Assembly (NCBI GenBank): GCA_004352715.1
Contig: SCFE01000105.1
Coordinates: 1,575,407 to 1,639,406, forward strand
From: Hofstenia miamia
Taxonomy: Eukaryota > Xenacoelomorpha > Acoela
Length of the DNA: 64,000 bases
Reading direction: 5' to 3'
In this document: positions 46,085 to 57,929 of the stretch, piece after piece
Layout: the number at the start of each line of letters is the position of its first letter
Numbering within the stretch: position 1 is the first letter of the stretch
Notes under the pieces: model-generated
Database searches by the model: none
What the model was told of the DNA's origin: nothing
What the model saw: only the letters and a program-made list of their open reading frames with translations
Program-made: the position numbers and the translations under genes

Positions 46085-47992
46085 AAAGATAAGATAAGAT
46101 AAGATAATCTATATTCATTTGAATTTTTTACAATATTTTACTGATATTTCAAATGAATAGCGTCATTAACTACTATGTACAAAAAATGAATAATAACAAA
46201 AATGAAATAAATAAAACAACACTGACTATGGATAGCTTACTAATTTTGATTTATTGTATAATTGTTATTATAAAATTTAAATCCTATCCATGATCTACCT
46301 GATATAAACTTTTGTTTGAGAAATAATAATTTTAATTCTTTTTTGAATTTTTTAAGGTTGTCTATTATTTTCATTTCTTTTGGCAATATATTCCAGTTAT
46401 AAATTGCAGTATTAATAAAGGATTGACTCATGATATTTTTATTAAATTTAACACGTGAGTAGTTTTTTGTTCGTTTATTTTGCTTCAGACAATCTGTCGA
46501 AAATGAGAATGATATCTCGTTGTAGGGTGGTATTTTCTTTATGAATTTGAAGAAATAAATAATAATATTGTAAATAATTAACTCTTGTGGAAAAAGAATA
46601 GATTTAGAAATATATTCTTTTGTTTTAGAAGAGTTTTTATTACAAACATTTAATGCCCATTTTAGTTGAACTCGAAGCTTTTTTAACATTTGGCTGTGTA
46701 CATTAGTATATAAGATATTAGCATAGTTTAAATTACTTATAACAAATGCATGAAACATTTGAATTACTGCAATTGGGGGTAACTGTTGGGAAACATGGGA
46801 TATCTTTCTAATACCTATAGCCATTTTTTTAATAATAGTATTTATTTGCGACGTGAAATTAAGATTTGAATCTATTATTACTCCTAGATATTTAAACTTA
46901 TTAACAGGTATAACAGATGAATTATTGAAATTAATTGAATAGTCAGAGATGTCCGTTTTTTTTCTAAAAGGTTGCATTATGCAAAATTCAGTTTTTTTCG
47001 TATTAATACGCAATCTATGCATGCTAAAATAGTTGCTCAATTTTATACAATTCGATTCAATAACTTTTACAGCTTTATCTAAGGATTTATTTCCACAGTA
47101 AATAGATGTATCATCGGCGTATTGTGTTATTTCGCAGTCCGTAATTTCCCTCATGTCATTCACATAAATATTAAATAGCAGGGGACCTAGTATGGTTCCT
47201 TGAGGTACACCATTATTGACAGACAACCAATTTGAAAAAGTATCATTTAATTTAACTCGCTGAAGTCTATTACTTAAGTAATTAGATATAAGGTGAGCAC
47301 TGTTAAGAGAAAAACCAATATTTTTTAATTTTCTTATTAATATATCATGATTAATAGAATCGAATGCTTTTGAGAGGTCAAGACAGGCAATAGCAACAAA
47401 TTTATTAGAGTCTAATAGTGCTCTCCATTTTTCTGTCGTTTGTATAAGTGCGTCTGATGTTGAATAATTTTTTCTGAAACCAAATTGTGATTTGGACCAT
47501 AGTTTATGATGATTTAAATGAAGTGTAATTTGTTCATGTAATAATCTTTCAAATATTTTACTGATTGGTGATGTAATAGATATAGGTTGATAGTTTTTGG
47601 GACATTTTGGGTTGTCTTTTTTGTAAATTGGAGTAATATGAGCCTGTTTCAAGAAATCGGGAAAAATATTCCATTCTAAGCATTAATTAAAGATATAATT
47701 TAAAGGTTCGGCAATATATTTCGCATTGTTTCTTAGTAACCATATTGGAATTTTCGAGAGGCCACTTGACTTGTTTGATTTTAGTTTCTTGATTGCTTTA
47801 ATTACTTCAAAACTTGTTATAAAGCGAAAACCAAATTCAGGGATGTGCCTATTAGGATGTACTTCCTGGAATTTTGTTTGAGGACCGTCATAATTACCTA
47901 GGTTTGCAAATGTTTGATTTAAAATATTGGAAATTTCAAAATCAGAGATGTATTGATTTCCATCAGGGTCTACAATTTTTTTATTTTACTAA
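46085..47992 (-). mobile_element. LINE E, 5'-truncated, long open RT frame (470 codons)
   Basis: The best-preserved jockey/CR1-type RT apart from the G+C-rich LINE. The minus-strand frame at 46240-47652 has ITPIYKKDNPKCPKNYQPIS, FGFRKNYSTSDALI, LDLSKAFDSINHDIL (first Asp), NNGVPQGTILGPLLFNIYVN, ITQYADDTSIY (catalytic YADD), NKFKYLGVIID and the C-terminal helices. Upstream, after one stop at about 47680, the same frame continues (IKKLKSNKSSGLSKIPIWLL) to about 47990, where it is truncated. The 3' end carries a pentamer tail, (AAGAT)n on the plus strand at 46086-46108. The domain includes all visible RT catalytic residues. The missing 5' endonuclease means it cannot move by itself. Confidence 0.85.
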
Positions 47993-49307
47993 ATTCTAAT
48001 ACAGTACGATTTACATTATTGCCACAGATTGTGATTCTAGTGTTTCAACAGACATTGCCAAAAGTGAGAGATGAAATTGTGTAGAAGAAAAATAATGATT
48101 CTATCTGATGAAATTAGGTGCATATATAGATTGACCAGCCAATGGAAATACATTGAACTTATGAAAAATATTCATTGGTATGAAAAAACGTGATATGATA
48201 AATGTGTTAACAAGGAATATTGACAAAAACGAAATGCAGTTTTTTGAAAGTTCCCAAATTACACTGTAAACATTGTACATGTAAGCTTTTTGAATTAATG
48301 GAAAACATGATAAGCATCATAGTGGTTTCACATTGCATTGTGTAGTCATTACATGTAATTGAAAAACATGGAAAATTAGTCTGTAATATTAACAGATGTG
48401 TATGTGCATGTATCCATTGAAAGTGTTGTAAAATTAGCCAGCAATGCATAATCACAAATGTGATGTAATGTATGCAAACAAGTGTAACATGTGAATAGCC
48501 ATGTATATTAACAAAAAACATTAGCCATATAAATTAGTCATTATATCAAAACATGAGCATGTAAACTAAATTGGCCCCAACATGTAAATTAATCACCACA
48601 AAAATCAATTAAAAAAGCATTGTGAATCACTAATTAAACTAGCTACTTGAAAATCCATTAGTCAATACACTTAAAATCTCAAGTATGAGATGTCACTGAA
48701 AATCTATTAGCAAACTTTCAAAAACATTTGTCAAGTAGAATGACTCACTAATTAAACCACTCCTCTAATATTGGTGAATCAGCAGAGGACAAAAGATCAG
48801 TTTGTGACTTCTCCTCTGTCTTTCCATTACTACTCCTAACTGTAACATAATATGGTCCATGATTTAGGCTGCTAACTGTCTGAAAGCTACGCATTGAATT
48901 GGTGCATAGTTAGCAGGACACCCAAATTGTCACTGTGACTTAATCAAATAGCATTATCAAAACAATATGGTTAAGCAAAAAACAAATATGGAAGAGAGTT
49001 GAACACGTTAAGGTGAGATAAGCTCTTGTAAACTCTATTCCTGCGATTGCTACATTAGTTGCCCTGTTTATACAAAGTTTCAATAATAACCTGCCTTTGT
49101 TTATAATTTCAAATCACACAATCAATTTCATTTGCAAATTTAATTTAGCAACAAACAACATGTAATACATCATTGAGGGGATTAATCAATAGCAATGTAA
49201 ATTATTCTTGAAATTATCAAGGTGACGTCAAAGTGATGCAATCAGTACAAATTACAAAATTATAAAGTAAGAATTCAATCAAATTTAAAAAGGAAATTCA
49301 AATGTCC
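47993..49307. other. no gene seen; ACATGTAA-rich low-complexity stretch at about 48170-48620
   Basis: A+T-rich, with many scattered ACATGTAA/AACATG motifs between 48170 and 48620 but no regular period. The 104-codon minus-strand frame at 48207-48521 follows this composition and shows no domain. Confidence 0.45.
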
Positions 49308-50520
49308 TTGAGTGACTCTACAATAGGTCTTATCTCCAATTACTTATACAATCACATGTAAAGAGTTAAAATTAATGAATCTTTTTCAGATTGGGTATGC
49401 ACTAAAAATGGGGTTCCTCAGGGTAAAATTTTGGGTCCCTTATTATTTAATATTTACATAAATGATTTGTCTGAGCAAATAACATGTGACATTATACAAT
49501 ATGCAGATGAAACAATATTATTTCATTCTAATAAATTTCCCAAAAAAGTTGTTCAAACTCTTGAAACAAACTGTGCTTCTCTTGCTAAATATTTTGCTTC
49601 TATATAACTAAGAGTAAATCCACTAAAAACTCATTCTGTATTGTTAAATCAAAAAATAAATCTATTGATACTTCAAAATACAAACTTAATTTCAAGGGTA
49701 TTCAAATAAAACAGGTTGAGTCTTTTAAGTACCTCGGAATTATTTTTGACATAAATCCAAATTTTGAAGAGCAACTAAATCATGTTATTAGAAAAATTGC
49801 CATATTTATTATAGCAATTAACTTAATTGCTCAAAACTTCCAACTAAAGCAAAAATCCAATTAATGTAAGCTCTAATATTAAGTCATTTTAAATATGCCA
49901 ATACACTCTACACAGATATAACCCTAAAATTTCTCAGGAAATTATAAGTGCAACTAAATTGGGCTATCAAAGTAGCAGTAAATAATCATAGCTTTAATAA
50001 GAATAATGAATATAGAAAAATTTCAAAATTATTTCTACATCCACAATGTTACATCCATATAAATGTCTTAATGACGTTCTTCAAAATAGTTAACAATACT
50101 TTCCCATACTACAAAAATGACTCTCTTGCTGCAAAATTAGTCTATTAACAAAATAAAAGAACACACATAATTGAGCCTATTAGGTATAAGAAGCAAATAA
50201 TGAAAAATTCATTTCTAAACACAGCTATAAATATGTGGAATGAATTACCAAAATATATTAAACAAATAAGTAGATTAAAAAACTTTAAAATGGATATTAA
50301 AAAATTATTTTGCACTTACAATATAAAAAAACTGAAATGACAAGGTTATAAATTTTTTAATCCAGATTACTCTATTAATAGAAACTAGCAATCGTCATAG
50401 CCCAAGTTAACCACTTTTCATTTGTAAATATTCGTTGTTTTCTTTTTTTGTTTAATTTTGTATTACTTTCTATTTATTGTTAAAGCAATTTCTGAATATA
50501 GATTTTTCTTCTTCTTCTTC
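49308..50520 (+). pseudogene. LINE F, 3' part of RT to C-terminus, ending in a (TTC)n tail
   Basis: The plus strand reads RVKINESFSDWVCTKNGVPQ, GKILGPLLFNIYINDLSEQI and IIQYADETILF (YADE in place of YADD), then broken C-terminal blocks to KMDIKKLFCTYNIKKLK near 50337. A TTCTTCTTC tract at about 50505-50520 follows. It is collinear with LINE E in sequence style (RVKLN, GVPQGTILGPLLFNIYVND) and is probably the same family, more decayed. Confidence 0.7.
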
Positions 50521-50640
50521 TAATACAAAACAATTCTATTCACATCTATTCAGAATAAATATGAATAAAAACAACAAGAACAAATGGTCAATAAATACAA
50601 ATAAAAATATGTAAATTTAATGTAAATTATTAAATAAGAT
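50521..50640. other. A+T-rich interval between tail-to-tail LINEs
   Basis: No coding content. Contains the presumptive 3' end of LINE G. Confidence 0.4.
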
Positions 50641-52775
50641 CACTTGCATTACAAATAAACGTCATTTCTCAGATTTTCTCTCAGTAGTTTGTTGAATAAT
50701 TTTAATTTTGATTGATTTCTTATATCACTGTCTAAGGCATTCCACAATTGCATTACATTGAAGCTATAGGAAGTGTCCCAGAATTTTGTGCTGTTTTTTA
50801 GTATTGATGCCACTTTATTACCTCTGTTGGTCTTGTTGGTAAGTCTATCTAGAAACTTAATTGATATGATTATGAGCATACACGAATTTATGGAATAGAT
50901 TTAAAGATTGAAGTTATATATTTTCATATGGAAGTAAAATGTTTGTTTCATTATGTAATTTACTGATTCATATTTTGGGATACTATACATAGTACAAATG
51001 GCCCAATTTATTGTTTCAGTCCTTTTCTTTTTGTGTTGGGTAGTTAGACTGATGAATACAAATGAACAATAGTTCAAGTGTGACAGTACAAAAGCATGCA
51101 AAACTTCAACATGTACAGATAAATGCCTCAACACATACAAGTAGCAGATTCCCTTGCACATCTTACTGATTTTGTTCTGAAAAAAATTGGTGAAAACTAA
51201 TTTATTATCAATATCTACACCTAAATAATTTATGGTGGTTTGACTATATAGTTTCCTGTAAAATTTTAATTTGAGCATGTGGTTCAATTATATAATTAAG
51301 GAAAACTCTGAAATGTGTCTTGTTTGTGTTTATTTTAAGACAATTATTTGTGAGATATTCTGTCACTCTATCAAGATCTCTCTGCAATTTTGTTTTAGCA
51401 TTAAAAAGTGTGTTGCCAGAATAAATAATAGAAATATCATCCACATACAAAATTAGGTCAGATTTTTTCACAACTGATTGTATGTAGCTATACAAAGTAA
51501 ATAACAGCGGACCTAAAACAGTACCTTGAGGCACTCCTCTCAAGGTAGTTTCATAATTGGAGAAAGTATTATTTAACTTAACTCTTTGCAATCTATTCTT
51601 TATGAAATCCTCAAACAATTTTACAGCATCAGCACTAAAATTCGTGTGTAATAACTTTTCCATTGACAACATGTAGTCTTTGCTATCAAAGGCTTTGCTC
51701 AGGTCAAGGAGGACAATACATGAACAAAGGTTAGAGTTTAAGTTTGATCAGATGGTCTCTGTTAATCTCAACACAACATGAGAACTTGAAAATGACTTCT
51801 TATATGCAAATTGATTGTCAGAAATTAAATTATTTTCTTCTATTTACTCAACTATTTGTTCACAAAGTAGATTTTCAAAACATTTGGCAAAGGGATGGTG
51901 ATTGCAATAGGGCGGTGGTTTGATGATAATTGTTTGTCTCCACTTTAGTATATGGGAATAATGTCTGAATTTTTGAAGGAATTGGAAAAATGGAGCTACT
52001 GATGGCATTGTTTACAATGGACTGGAAGTGTCTGAGGATGCAGTCATCAAGTTTTTTAATAATGTGAATTGGATCATATGAACCTACTGACTTGTTTTTC
52101 AAGCTATTAATTGCCAGTTTTATTTTGTATAGTCAAACACAGGAGAAATGGAAAGGCTTACTGTCACACAAACTATGAGAACAAGTCAGCATAGTATTTC
52201 TATGAATACCAAAATTCCCCATGTTTATAAGAGCCTTATTCAAAAACTCCACAATTTGTTTTTTGTTTATTAATAACTGATTACCATACCTAATTGATTG
52301 TATATTACTAGATTTGATGGTATTTTTGCTTAATGCCTTTCCATTTAGCATCAGAATCTCTGCATTAAGTATATGTCTGCTTCTCTTTGTCTACCATGAA
52401 ACTCCTTAAACTGCATTCATAATCATTTTTCAAGCCGAAAAATTGGCGTCAGCAGCATTTGAACTTTCAATACACAGCCTCTGAAGTGCTTCACATCGTT
52501 TCAGATTTAGCTTTCTAATAGATGGTGGATAGAATTCGAGATTTTTGAATTGTTACTAATCTTTTTAAATATCAGTGGGGCATGTTTATCAAAATAATTT
52601 TTATTGAAATATTAGGGCATAAGTAGAAGTAGTCCCAGTTAATATTCTCCAAATCATTAGAAAAACTGGATAGTTTGAAGTTAGAGAAGTTTCTAACAAC
52701 GACTTTCACATGTTCCAAAACTTTGACATGCCAGTTTTTGTTTATTGCAACAATTAAATTGTGATCTGAAAAATT
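50641..52775 (-). pseudogene. LINE G, endonuclease end to C-terminus
   Basis: Minus-strand order: the endonuclease C-terminal signature SDHNLIVAINKN (about 52725-52770), a linker with KMIMNAV, the pre-RT block at 52133-52351, and AINSLKNKSVGSYDPIHIIK (about 52030-52100). LSKAFDSKDYMLSMEKLL, RLQRVKLNNTFSNYETTLRG, VPQGTVLGPLLFTLY and LILYVDDISIIYSG (catalytic VDD, 51435-51475) follow, then the C-terminal region to DIRNQSKLKLFNKLLRENLR ending at 50649. Several stops and shifts. It lies tail-to-tail with LINE F. Confidence 0.75.
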
Positions 52776-52792
52776 GCATATTTAAAATCCGT

Positions 52793-53185
52793 ATAATAAT
52801 AATAATAATAATAATAAACTTTAATTAAGCTTACAATACAGTAAACTACACTACAAACTACAAAACTAAAAGAAATATAAATAATTAATAACATGAGAAA
52901 TATTGATCTGGGAATATGGTCTTTGATGAGAATAATTTCAGTGGATTGTTTTTTTCTTAATTTTTATATAGCATATTCAGATCTTTTGCTAATGAATTGT
53001 TTTAGTGGATGTTTTTTGAGAGTACTCAATGTGTTGATGTAATGCTTTGTCTTTTGTTTTAATGATGTTAAAAATATTTAATTTTTTAGTAATAAGTTTA
53101 TATTTAAACGCTTTCTTGTATATGTTATTAAGCCTAGATAAAGATGTCTCTGATTCACCTGCATATACTTGTATGCCGTAAATTA
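52793..53185 (-). pseudogene. LINE H, 3' end (C-terminus and TAA tail), separated by a mariner insertion
   Basis: The minus strand reads IIYGIQVYAGESETSLSRLN, then IYKKAFKYKLITKKLNIFNI, the post-RT C-terminal region of a CR1-type LINE, and ends in a (TAA)n tract at 52793-52817. The text continues exactly from the frame broken at 55658. Deleting the mariner and one TA copy rejoins the two halves in frame (Asn-Ser-Ile-Ile-Ile-Tyr). Confidence 0.85.
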
Positions 53186-53362
53186 TACTCCCTCTGTTCC
53201 GAAATAATGTTTACATATTATCATGACTTTTTGTTCCAAAATAATGTTTACATTTCCAAACTTTTATATAATTATTGAAAAACATTTATAAATATTATTA
53301 AAAACAATTTTAATATGTATTAAACAAAACAACATTTTATTTAAGATAAGGAGTCTTCAATT

Positions 53363-53948
53363 TTACAGTGTATGCTCATCAATATTTTGCTGAGCCACAA
53401 GGATTGCTTCTGGTTTGCAAATTAGGGATACTGGTAGAGTACCATTGTTATGAAGCCTGGCTTTGCTAATATGTGGCAATTTATACTCATTTCCCCCTTT
53501 CACAAGCATCATCTCCTCCATGCATTGCTGAAGTGTTAAAAATACATTGTCCAGCTTATCTGGGTGTAGCTCATTAAAAGCATTACTCACACAGCTAATT
53601 AGTTTGTCAATGGTCTTCAGAGAATGCTGATGTTGAATGGATTGAATGGCATTGAAGAACATGAGATCTAATATGTTCATGTCAGGACTATTAGGCAGTT
53701 GGTTTTTAAACATAATGGAAAACCCATCTTTTGATCCCTCTTCCAACATTTCTGGATCATCTTCATTGAAATGCGGTTTTGCATTGTCTTGCTGAACATA
53801 GATGACACCATTTATTTTGGGAAACTCTCGACACATTGTATTTAGCGGAAATTTCATTTATATCTCCATGCTTCAGCTTGGGCGGATTTCTGCTTAACAT
53901 ATTCATCAAAAAATCTTGAAAAATCGCACTTCTTTGTTCATTAGACAA
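53363..53948 (-). pseudogene. mariner transposase (DD39D), first catalytic region deleted
   Basis: The N-terminus starts MSNEQRSAIFQDFLMNMLSR and runs through a helix-turn-helix start (HGDINEISAKYNVSR). It then jumps frame directly to the middle of the catalytic domain: EFPKINGVIYVQQDNAKPH (second Asp), NQLPNSPDMNILDLMFF (third Asp). Counting from the Asp of QQD to the Asp of ILDL gives exactly 39 intervening residues. The C-terminal half (IDKLISCVSNAFNELHPDKL; LTLQQCMEEMM; NEYKLPHISKARL) is intact to near the stop at 53363. The DNA-binding second half and first catalytic Asp are lost, so it cannot be active. Confidence 0.8.
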
Positions 53949-53949
53949 G

Positions 53950-55480
53950 TGGTAAGTTGGACGTGGGGGCTCCCAAACGCAGTCCTAAATTTAGAGCTGG
54001 ATGGTACCAACCAGTTCTGGTCCTGAAGCCCTAGGAATGGAGTAACAAAGAGCGCCATAGTTTATACTCCTGCAGAACTACAGACCGGCCCCTCCAACGC
54101 CCCCGGATTGGTGGCGGAAGCCTGGTGTCTTCCTTTGTTGCCTATCAATGCTCAATTACAAAGGTTGGGGTGACAGGTCTTAATATGCCGTAAATACCAA
54201 CCTTTGCTCTTATACGACTTGTAGCATCCCTTCGCTTCACACTTCCAGCAATTAGCATCCGCTCTACTTGTGGAGATCTGCGTATGGTCATTTCTGACAT
54301 GGCGATTTAACGCCTTTTGGGCAGAAAACATACGCGCACACTCCGTGCACCTCAGGTGTCTCGTACTGGCATGTGTGAGCCTCGGTACTGCTGCATAAGC
54401 CGCCCCAGCAATTCTATCCCGTAGCACCGCTGAGTCCCCGTTGATTGACTCTAATAGGCTGCTAACAACCTCTCTCGCGTTTCTTGAATGAGTGCACGAT
54501 GTGGTCAAAGTGGAAAACAGTTGAGACTCCCCCAGAGTAACACCCATTAACCACTGCACATCAAGTACAAGCCGTTTCTCCCAGCACTGACTCTTGCGTG
54601 CACTGACAACGTGGCCATTTCCTTCAGGAACAATTGATGCTTTTGTCATACTAAGCTCTAGGGACTCGCCACTATTTATGCTTTCTCTGTGCGCCAGCAT
54701 CCGGCTTACAAAAAGTAAGCGCTTACGTGCTATTATAGTGCGCACTTGCTGGAAAGGCATAAGTCCGTGTACTTGTTCCTTTGTGAGCTTTTCCCATAAG
54801 GAGACTCCACAAAAAACCCTTTTACAGGTATTCATGGAAGCCTCAAGCATCTCAAGTTCCCTACAAGATTCTGCCCAGGTTTCACACGCATACGTTAGTG
54901 TGGGTACCATCACGCCTCGTAGGAGTAAGAAGGAGAGTGCTTTGCCAAGCCCATTCTGATGTGCTACTCGCTGATAATGTATGATCTTGCCAAGTACATT
55001 TTTACACTGATGTCTTGCTTCGGAGAGGGCTGTCCCAGCAGTGCTGATTATCGAGCCTAAGTACTTAAACTCTGATACGAATTCAATGTTCTTTCCAGAG
55101 ACATGAACTCTATCAGACGTTCTTTCCGATGCTTTTGATAACCACATGCACTTGGTCTTTGGTACAGAGATATTAATACCTAGTGGCGCTAGAACTGTAA
55201 CTAGGCCATCTAGATAGCTCTGTATTTGTTCCTCGGACCGGCCGAAAAGACAGAGATCGTCAGCATACTCTATGTGCTTAAGTTCCACTTCCCCTTGTCC
55301 AAAGAAAGAGTTAAAAACAATTCCTTTGGGGGTTCCATGGAGTCCCGCACAGATCAGAAAGTGGAAAAGGAGGTTAAATAAGCACGGGCCAAGGACACAT
55401 CCTTGTCGGACTCCATGTTCAAGCTTAAAACTTACTTGTGGACGTAATCTTTTTGTAGCCATTTTAGGTTTGTACCAGCA
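53950..55480 (-). mobile_element. LINE I, 5'-truncated, G+C-richer, inserted in the mariner
   Basis: Bounded by mariner sequence on both sides. The 3' region (53950-54150) is markedly richer in G and C (GACCGGCCCCTCCAACGCCC) than the rest of the window. It contains one long frame (next entry). The 5' truncation lies inside the RT palm. No clear target-site duplication is seen. Composition and intactness suggest it is the youngest insertion at this locus. Confidence 0.8.
54152..55462 (-). CDS. LINE I reverse transcriptase C-terminal part with two C2H2 fingers (436 codons, open)
   Basis: Open from the ATG at 55462 to the stop at 54152. Residues about 14-28 read KLEHGVRQGCVLGP and about 60-75 HIEYADDLCLFGRS (the catalytic YADD box). 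KTKCMW and EFKYLGSIIS (the RT thumb start) follow, then the helical region TYACETWAESCRELEMLEAS. Two C2H2 fingers close the protein: residues 372-393 (CTECARMFSAQKALNRH, C-x2-C-x12-H-x4-H) and 408-431 (CEAKGCYKSYKSKGWYLRH, C-x4-C-x12-H-x4-H). C-terminal C2H2 fingers probably bind nucleic acid. The ATG is internal to the original RT, so this is a truncated but undisrupted frame. Family: RTE-like or other RT-only LINE; not assigned. Confidence 0.8.
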   Translation of the reverse strand: MATKRLRPQVSFKLEHGVRQGCVLGPCLFNLLFHFLICAGLHGTPKGIVFNSFFGQGEVELKHIEYADDLCLFGRSEEQIQSYLDGLVTVLAPLGINISVPKTKCMWLSKASERTSDRVHVSGKNIEFVSEFKYLGSIISTAGTALSEARHQCKNVLGKIIHYQRVAHQNGLGKALSFLLLRGVMVPTLTYACETWAESCRELEMLEASMNTCKRVFCGVSLWEKLTKEQVHGLMPFQQVRTIIARKRLLFVSRMLAHRESINSGESLELSMTKASIVPEGNGHVVSARKSQCWEKRLVLDVQWLMGVTLGESQLFSTLTTSCTHSRNAREVVSSLLESINGDSAVLRDRIAGAAYAAVPRLTHASTRHLRCTECARMFSAQKALNRHVRNDHTQISTSRADANCWKCEAKGCYKSYKSKGWYLRHIKTCHPNLCN

Positions 55481-55657
55481 ACAAAAAAATTTAACTTATT
55501 AATTAAAAAACGAATCCGTGCAATTTTTTTGGTCCAGACATAATACATAGATTGTAATCTATCAAGGAAAATTAATAAAGCTTAAAGTTCACCAAAAACA
55601 GTGATAATTGGAAGGGGATATCCCAAATGTAAACATTATTTCAGAACAGAGGGAGTA

Positions 55658-57905
55658 ATAGAATTAACAAGAGAATTAAATAAAATTTCAGTTTCATCTT
55701 GATTTAAAAATCTTTTTACTTTTAATATTGTATAGAAATTTCTCATTGATCTTTTATAAACTTGAGCAATATGTTTTTTAAATGAAAGCTTGTTATTTAT
55801 GGTAAATCCAAGATATTTCATTGTTGTTACTAAGCAATCAATTTTAGATATATTATCAACAAATTTTCTCTTCAATGGTATAATAATTTCCAGCAACTTT
55901 CTATAATTAATTTCAAATTTGTTTTCTTCATACCAAGATTTGATCTTATCATTAATTGAATGTGTTAAATCTAAATTTTCAAGAGTTTTAAGACAAATCA
56001 GTGTATCATCAGCATACTTAATAATAGAACCATTTGTAATCTTTAAAGAGTCACAATTTAAAGAATCAATACATTTATTGAACAGAAATGGGCCACAAAC
56101 GGACCCTTGAGGAACACCTTTGTTGATCTTTTCCATATCTGAAAGTCTGTTATTATATTTAACCATTTGTTGTCTATTCCCAATAAAACTATCAAGCCAA
56201 TTAATGATGTACGGATTTAAATGTGTTATATTGTTTAATTTTTCAAATAAAATGTAGTGATTTACATTGTCAAATGCTTTCTTTATATCAAGGCTGATTA
56301 ATCTCACATAATCATAATTTTCATTTTTGTATGGCAGAATTCTGTTTTGCAGTTCAATGACAGCATTTGTTGTTGTTTCATTTGTTTGGAATCCATGCTG
56401 ATTTATGTTTAAATGGTTATTGTAGATATTTTTGATGTGAAAATTAAATACAAGTTTTTCAAAAGTTCTTAACAATATTGAAGTGATGCTAATTGGTCTT
56501 ATATTATACAGTTTTGCCAGTTGTGATTTTGGAATTGGTATTATTATTATAGCAGTTTTCTAAATTTTCGGGAATTTAGCAGTTCTTAGCAATTCTGTAA
56601 ATATATAATGAATTATTGGTGTAATTATATATGAAAATTTTTTTATAAACCAATATGGTATTCCGTTGTATCCTGTTGATGTTTTTTTGACACTTTTCAA
56701 TGCATGATATACTTGATGCATTATTAGGGTTGGAATCTCTTCACTAGCTATACTAGGAGTTTTAGGTTGTTTGTAATTCAAATCATTTGATATATTAGTA
56801 AGCATTTTATTGATTTCATTTGCATCAAATTCTTTATTCATCTTTGATAGTGTATTGTGTCCCATAATTTGATTTACAGAAGCCCACCATTTTTTTGGAT
56901 TTTTCCTTGACATACTTTGTTAATTTCTTTATTAATTCTTTCAAACATTTCATTTCCTCTATGAAATTGTTTTTTAAGCATTAATTTCTTCTTTTTTCTC
57001 AATATATATTTAATTTGAGGAGTCATGAAAATTGGATCCTTGTTTGTCATTTTAACATTAATGATTGGACATGCTCTGTCAATGCAACTCTTGATCATCT
57101 TACAAAATAATGCAGTCCCTTCATCAATATCATATCATATGATTTCTTCAAATTCTTCAAAGTTTATATTATTCAATAAAAAGTTTAGTTTTTCAATATT
57201 TTTTCCTTTAATAATTTGAAGTGGGATTGTCACATTTTCTATACCTGTTATAAATGAAGGTTCTGTGATTAATCCAAGATGATCTGTAGAAACCCCAGCT
57301 TGAAATGTATAACAATTTTTATATAAATTAGGATGAGAGGTTATAACATTATCTAGGTTTCTTAATTTTCTTGCATTTTTATGATTGAGTTTTGTCATAC
57401 ATATAGAACTTGACAGCTCATCAACATTGAGATAATTAAAGTCACCACCAATAATAAAAAATAATGCCTGGTTACTTAAAATTACATTTTCAATGCAATC
57501 AGAGATGCAATCTCACACTTCATTTTTCTTAGCAACCATTAAATTTGGTGGATTATACAATCTGGCAATATACATTAACTTCTTATTAAACAGTATTTTG
57601 ATCCACAATAATTCTATATTAATTGCTTCAGTAAAAATTATGACATTATTTCAATATTGCTTTTAACATAAATACATACACCACCACCTCTATGCCTTTT
57701 ATTAGAAATTTCCTGATCTTTTCTAAAACAAAAGTATCCAGCAAGTTGAGGATAACTTTCAGATATTTCACAATCAAACTAAGTTTCACTAACTATGCAG
57801 ACATCTATTTCATATGTGAGAATATCAATTAATAAGGAACTTAAATCTTTTATGTTTCTTAGAGATCTGTGATTAAGAACTAAAATCATTGGAGCTTCTA
57901 GTTTT
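55658..57905 (-). pseudogene. LINE H, main part: endonuclease and RT
   Basis: Minus-strand order: endonuclease start (ILVLNHRSLRNIKDLSSLLI; DVCIVSET at about 57805; ISNKRHRGGGVCIYVKSNI near 57690), GGDFNYLNVDEL (about 57415-57450), STDHLGLITEP (57270-57300), pre-RT (AIASEEIPTLI region 56560-56913; STGYNGIPYWFIKK), and the RT frame 55636-56475. The RT frame has NQHGFQTNETTTNAVIELQN, ISLDIKKAFDNVNHYILFEK (first Asp), KGVPQGSVCGPFLFN, IIKYADDTLICL (YADD) and MKYLGFTINNKLSF. It ends at the mariner junction. About half a dozen stops or shifts. It resumes at 53185. Confidence 0.8.
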
Positions 57906-57929
57906 AAGGAAGGTGAATAATTATAAATA

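Larger units (their letters stand above)
53188..55655 (-). mobile_element. DD39D mariner with plant-type ends, internally deleted, inserted in LINE H
   Basis: The ends are CTCCCTCTGTTCCGAAATAA (left) and its near-perfect inverted copy (right), 28 of 29 bp matching, flanked by TA on each side (53186-53187; 55656-55657). A second copy of the GTTCCAAAATAATGTTTACA motif lies inside the left end at about 53232-53262. The transposase is at 53363-53948 on the minus strand. A 1.5-kb LINE (about 53950-55480) lies between the 5' end and the transposase start. The CTCCCTC...GTTCC end sequence is that of plant mariner/Stowaway elements. Its presence in an animal context is notable. Confidence 0.85.

Noticed and set aside
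48207-48521. 104-codon minus-strand frame rich in His/Cys/Thr
   Set aside because: Follows the ACATGTAA-rich composition, with no domain or splice borders.
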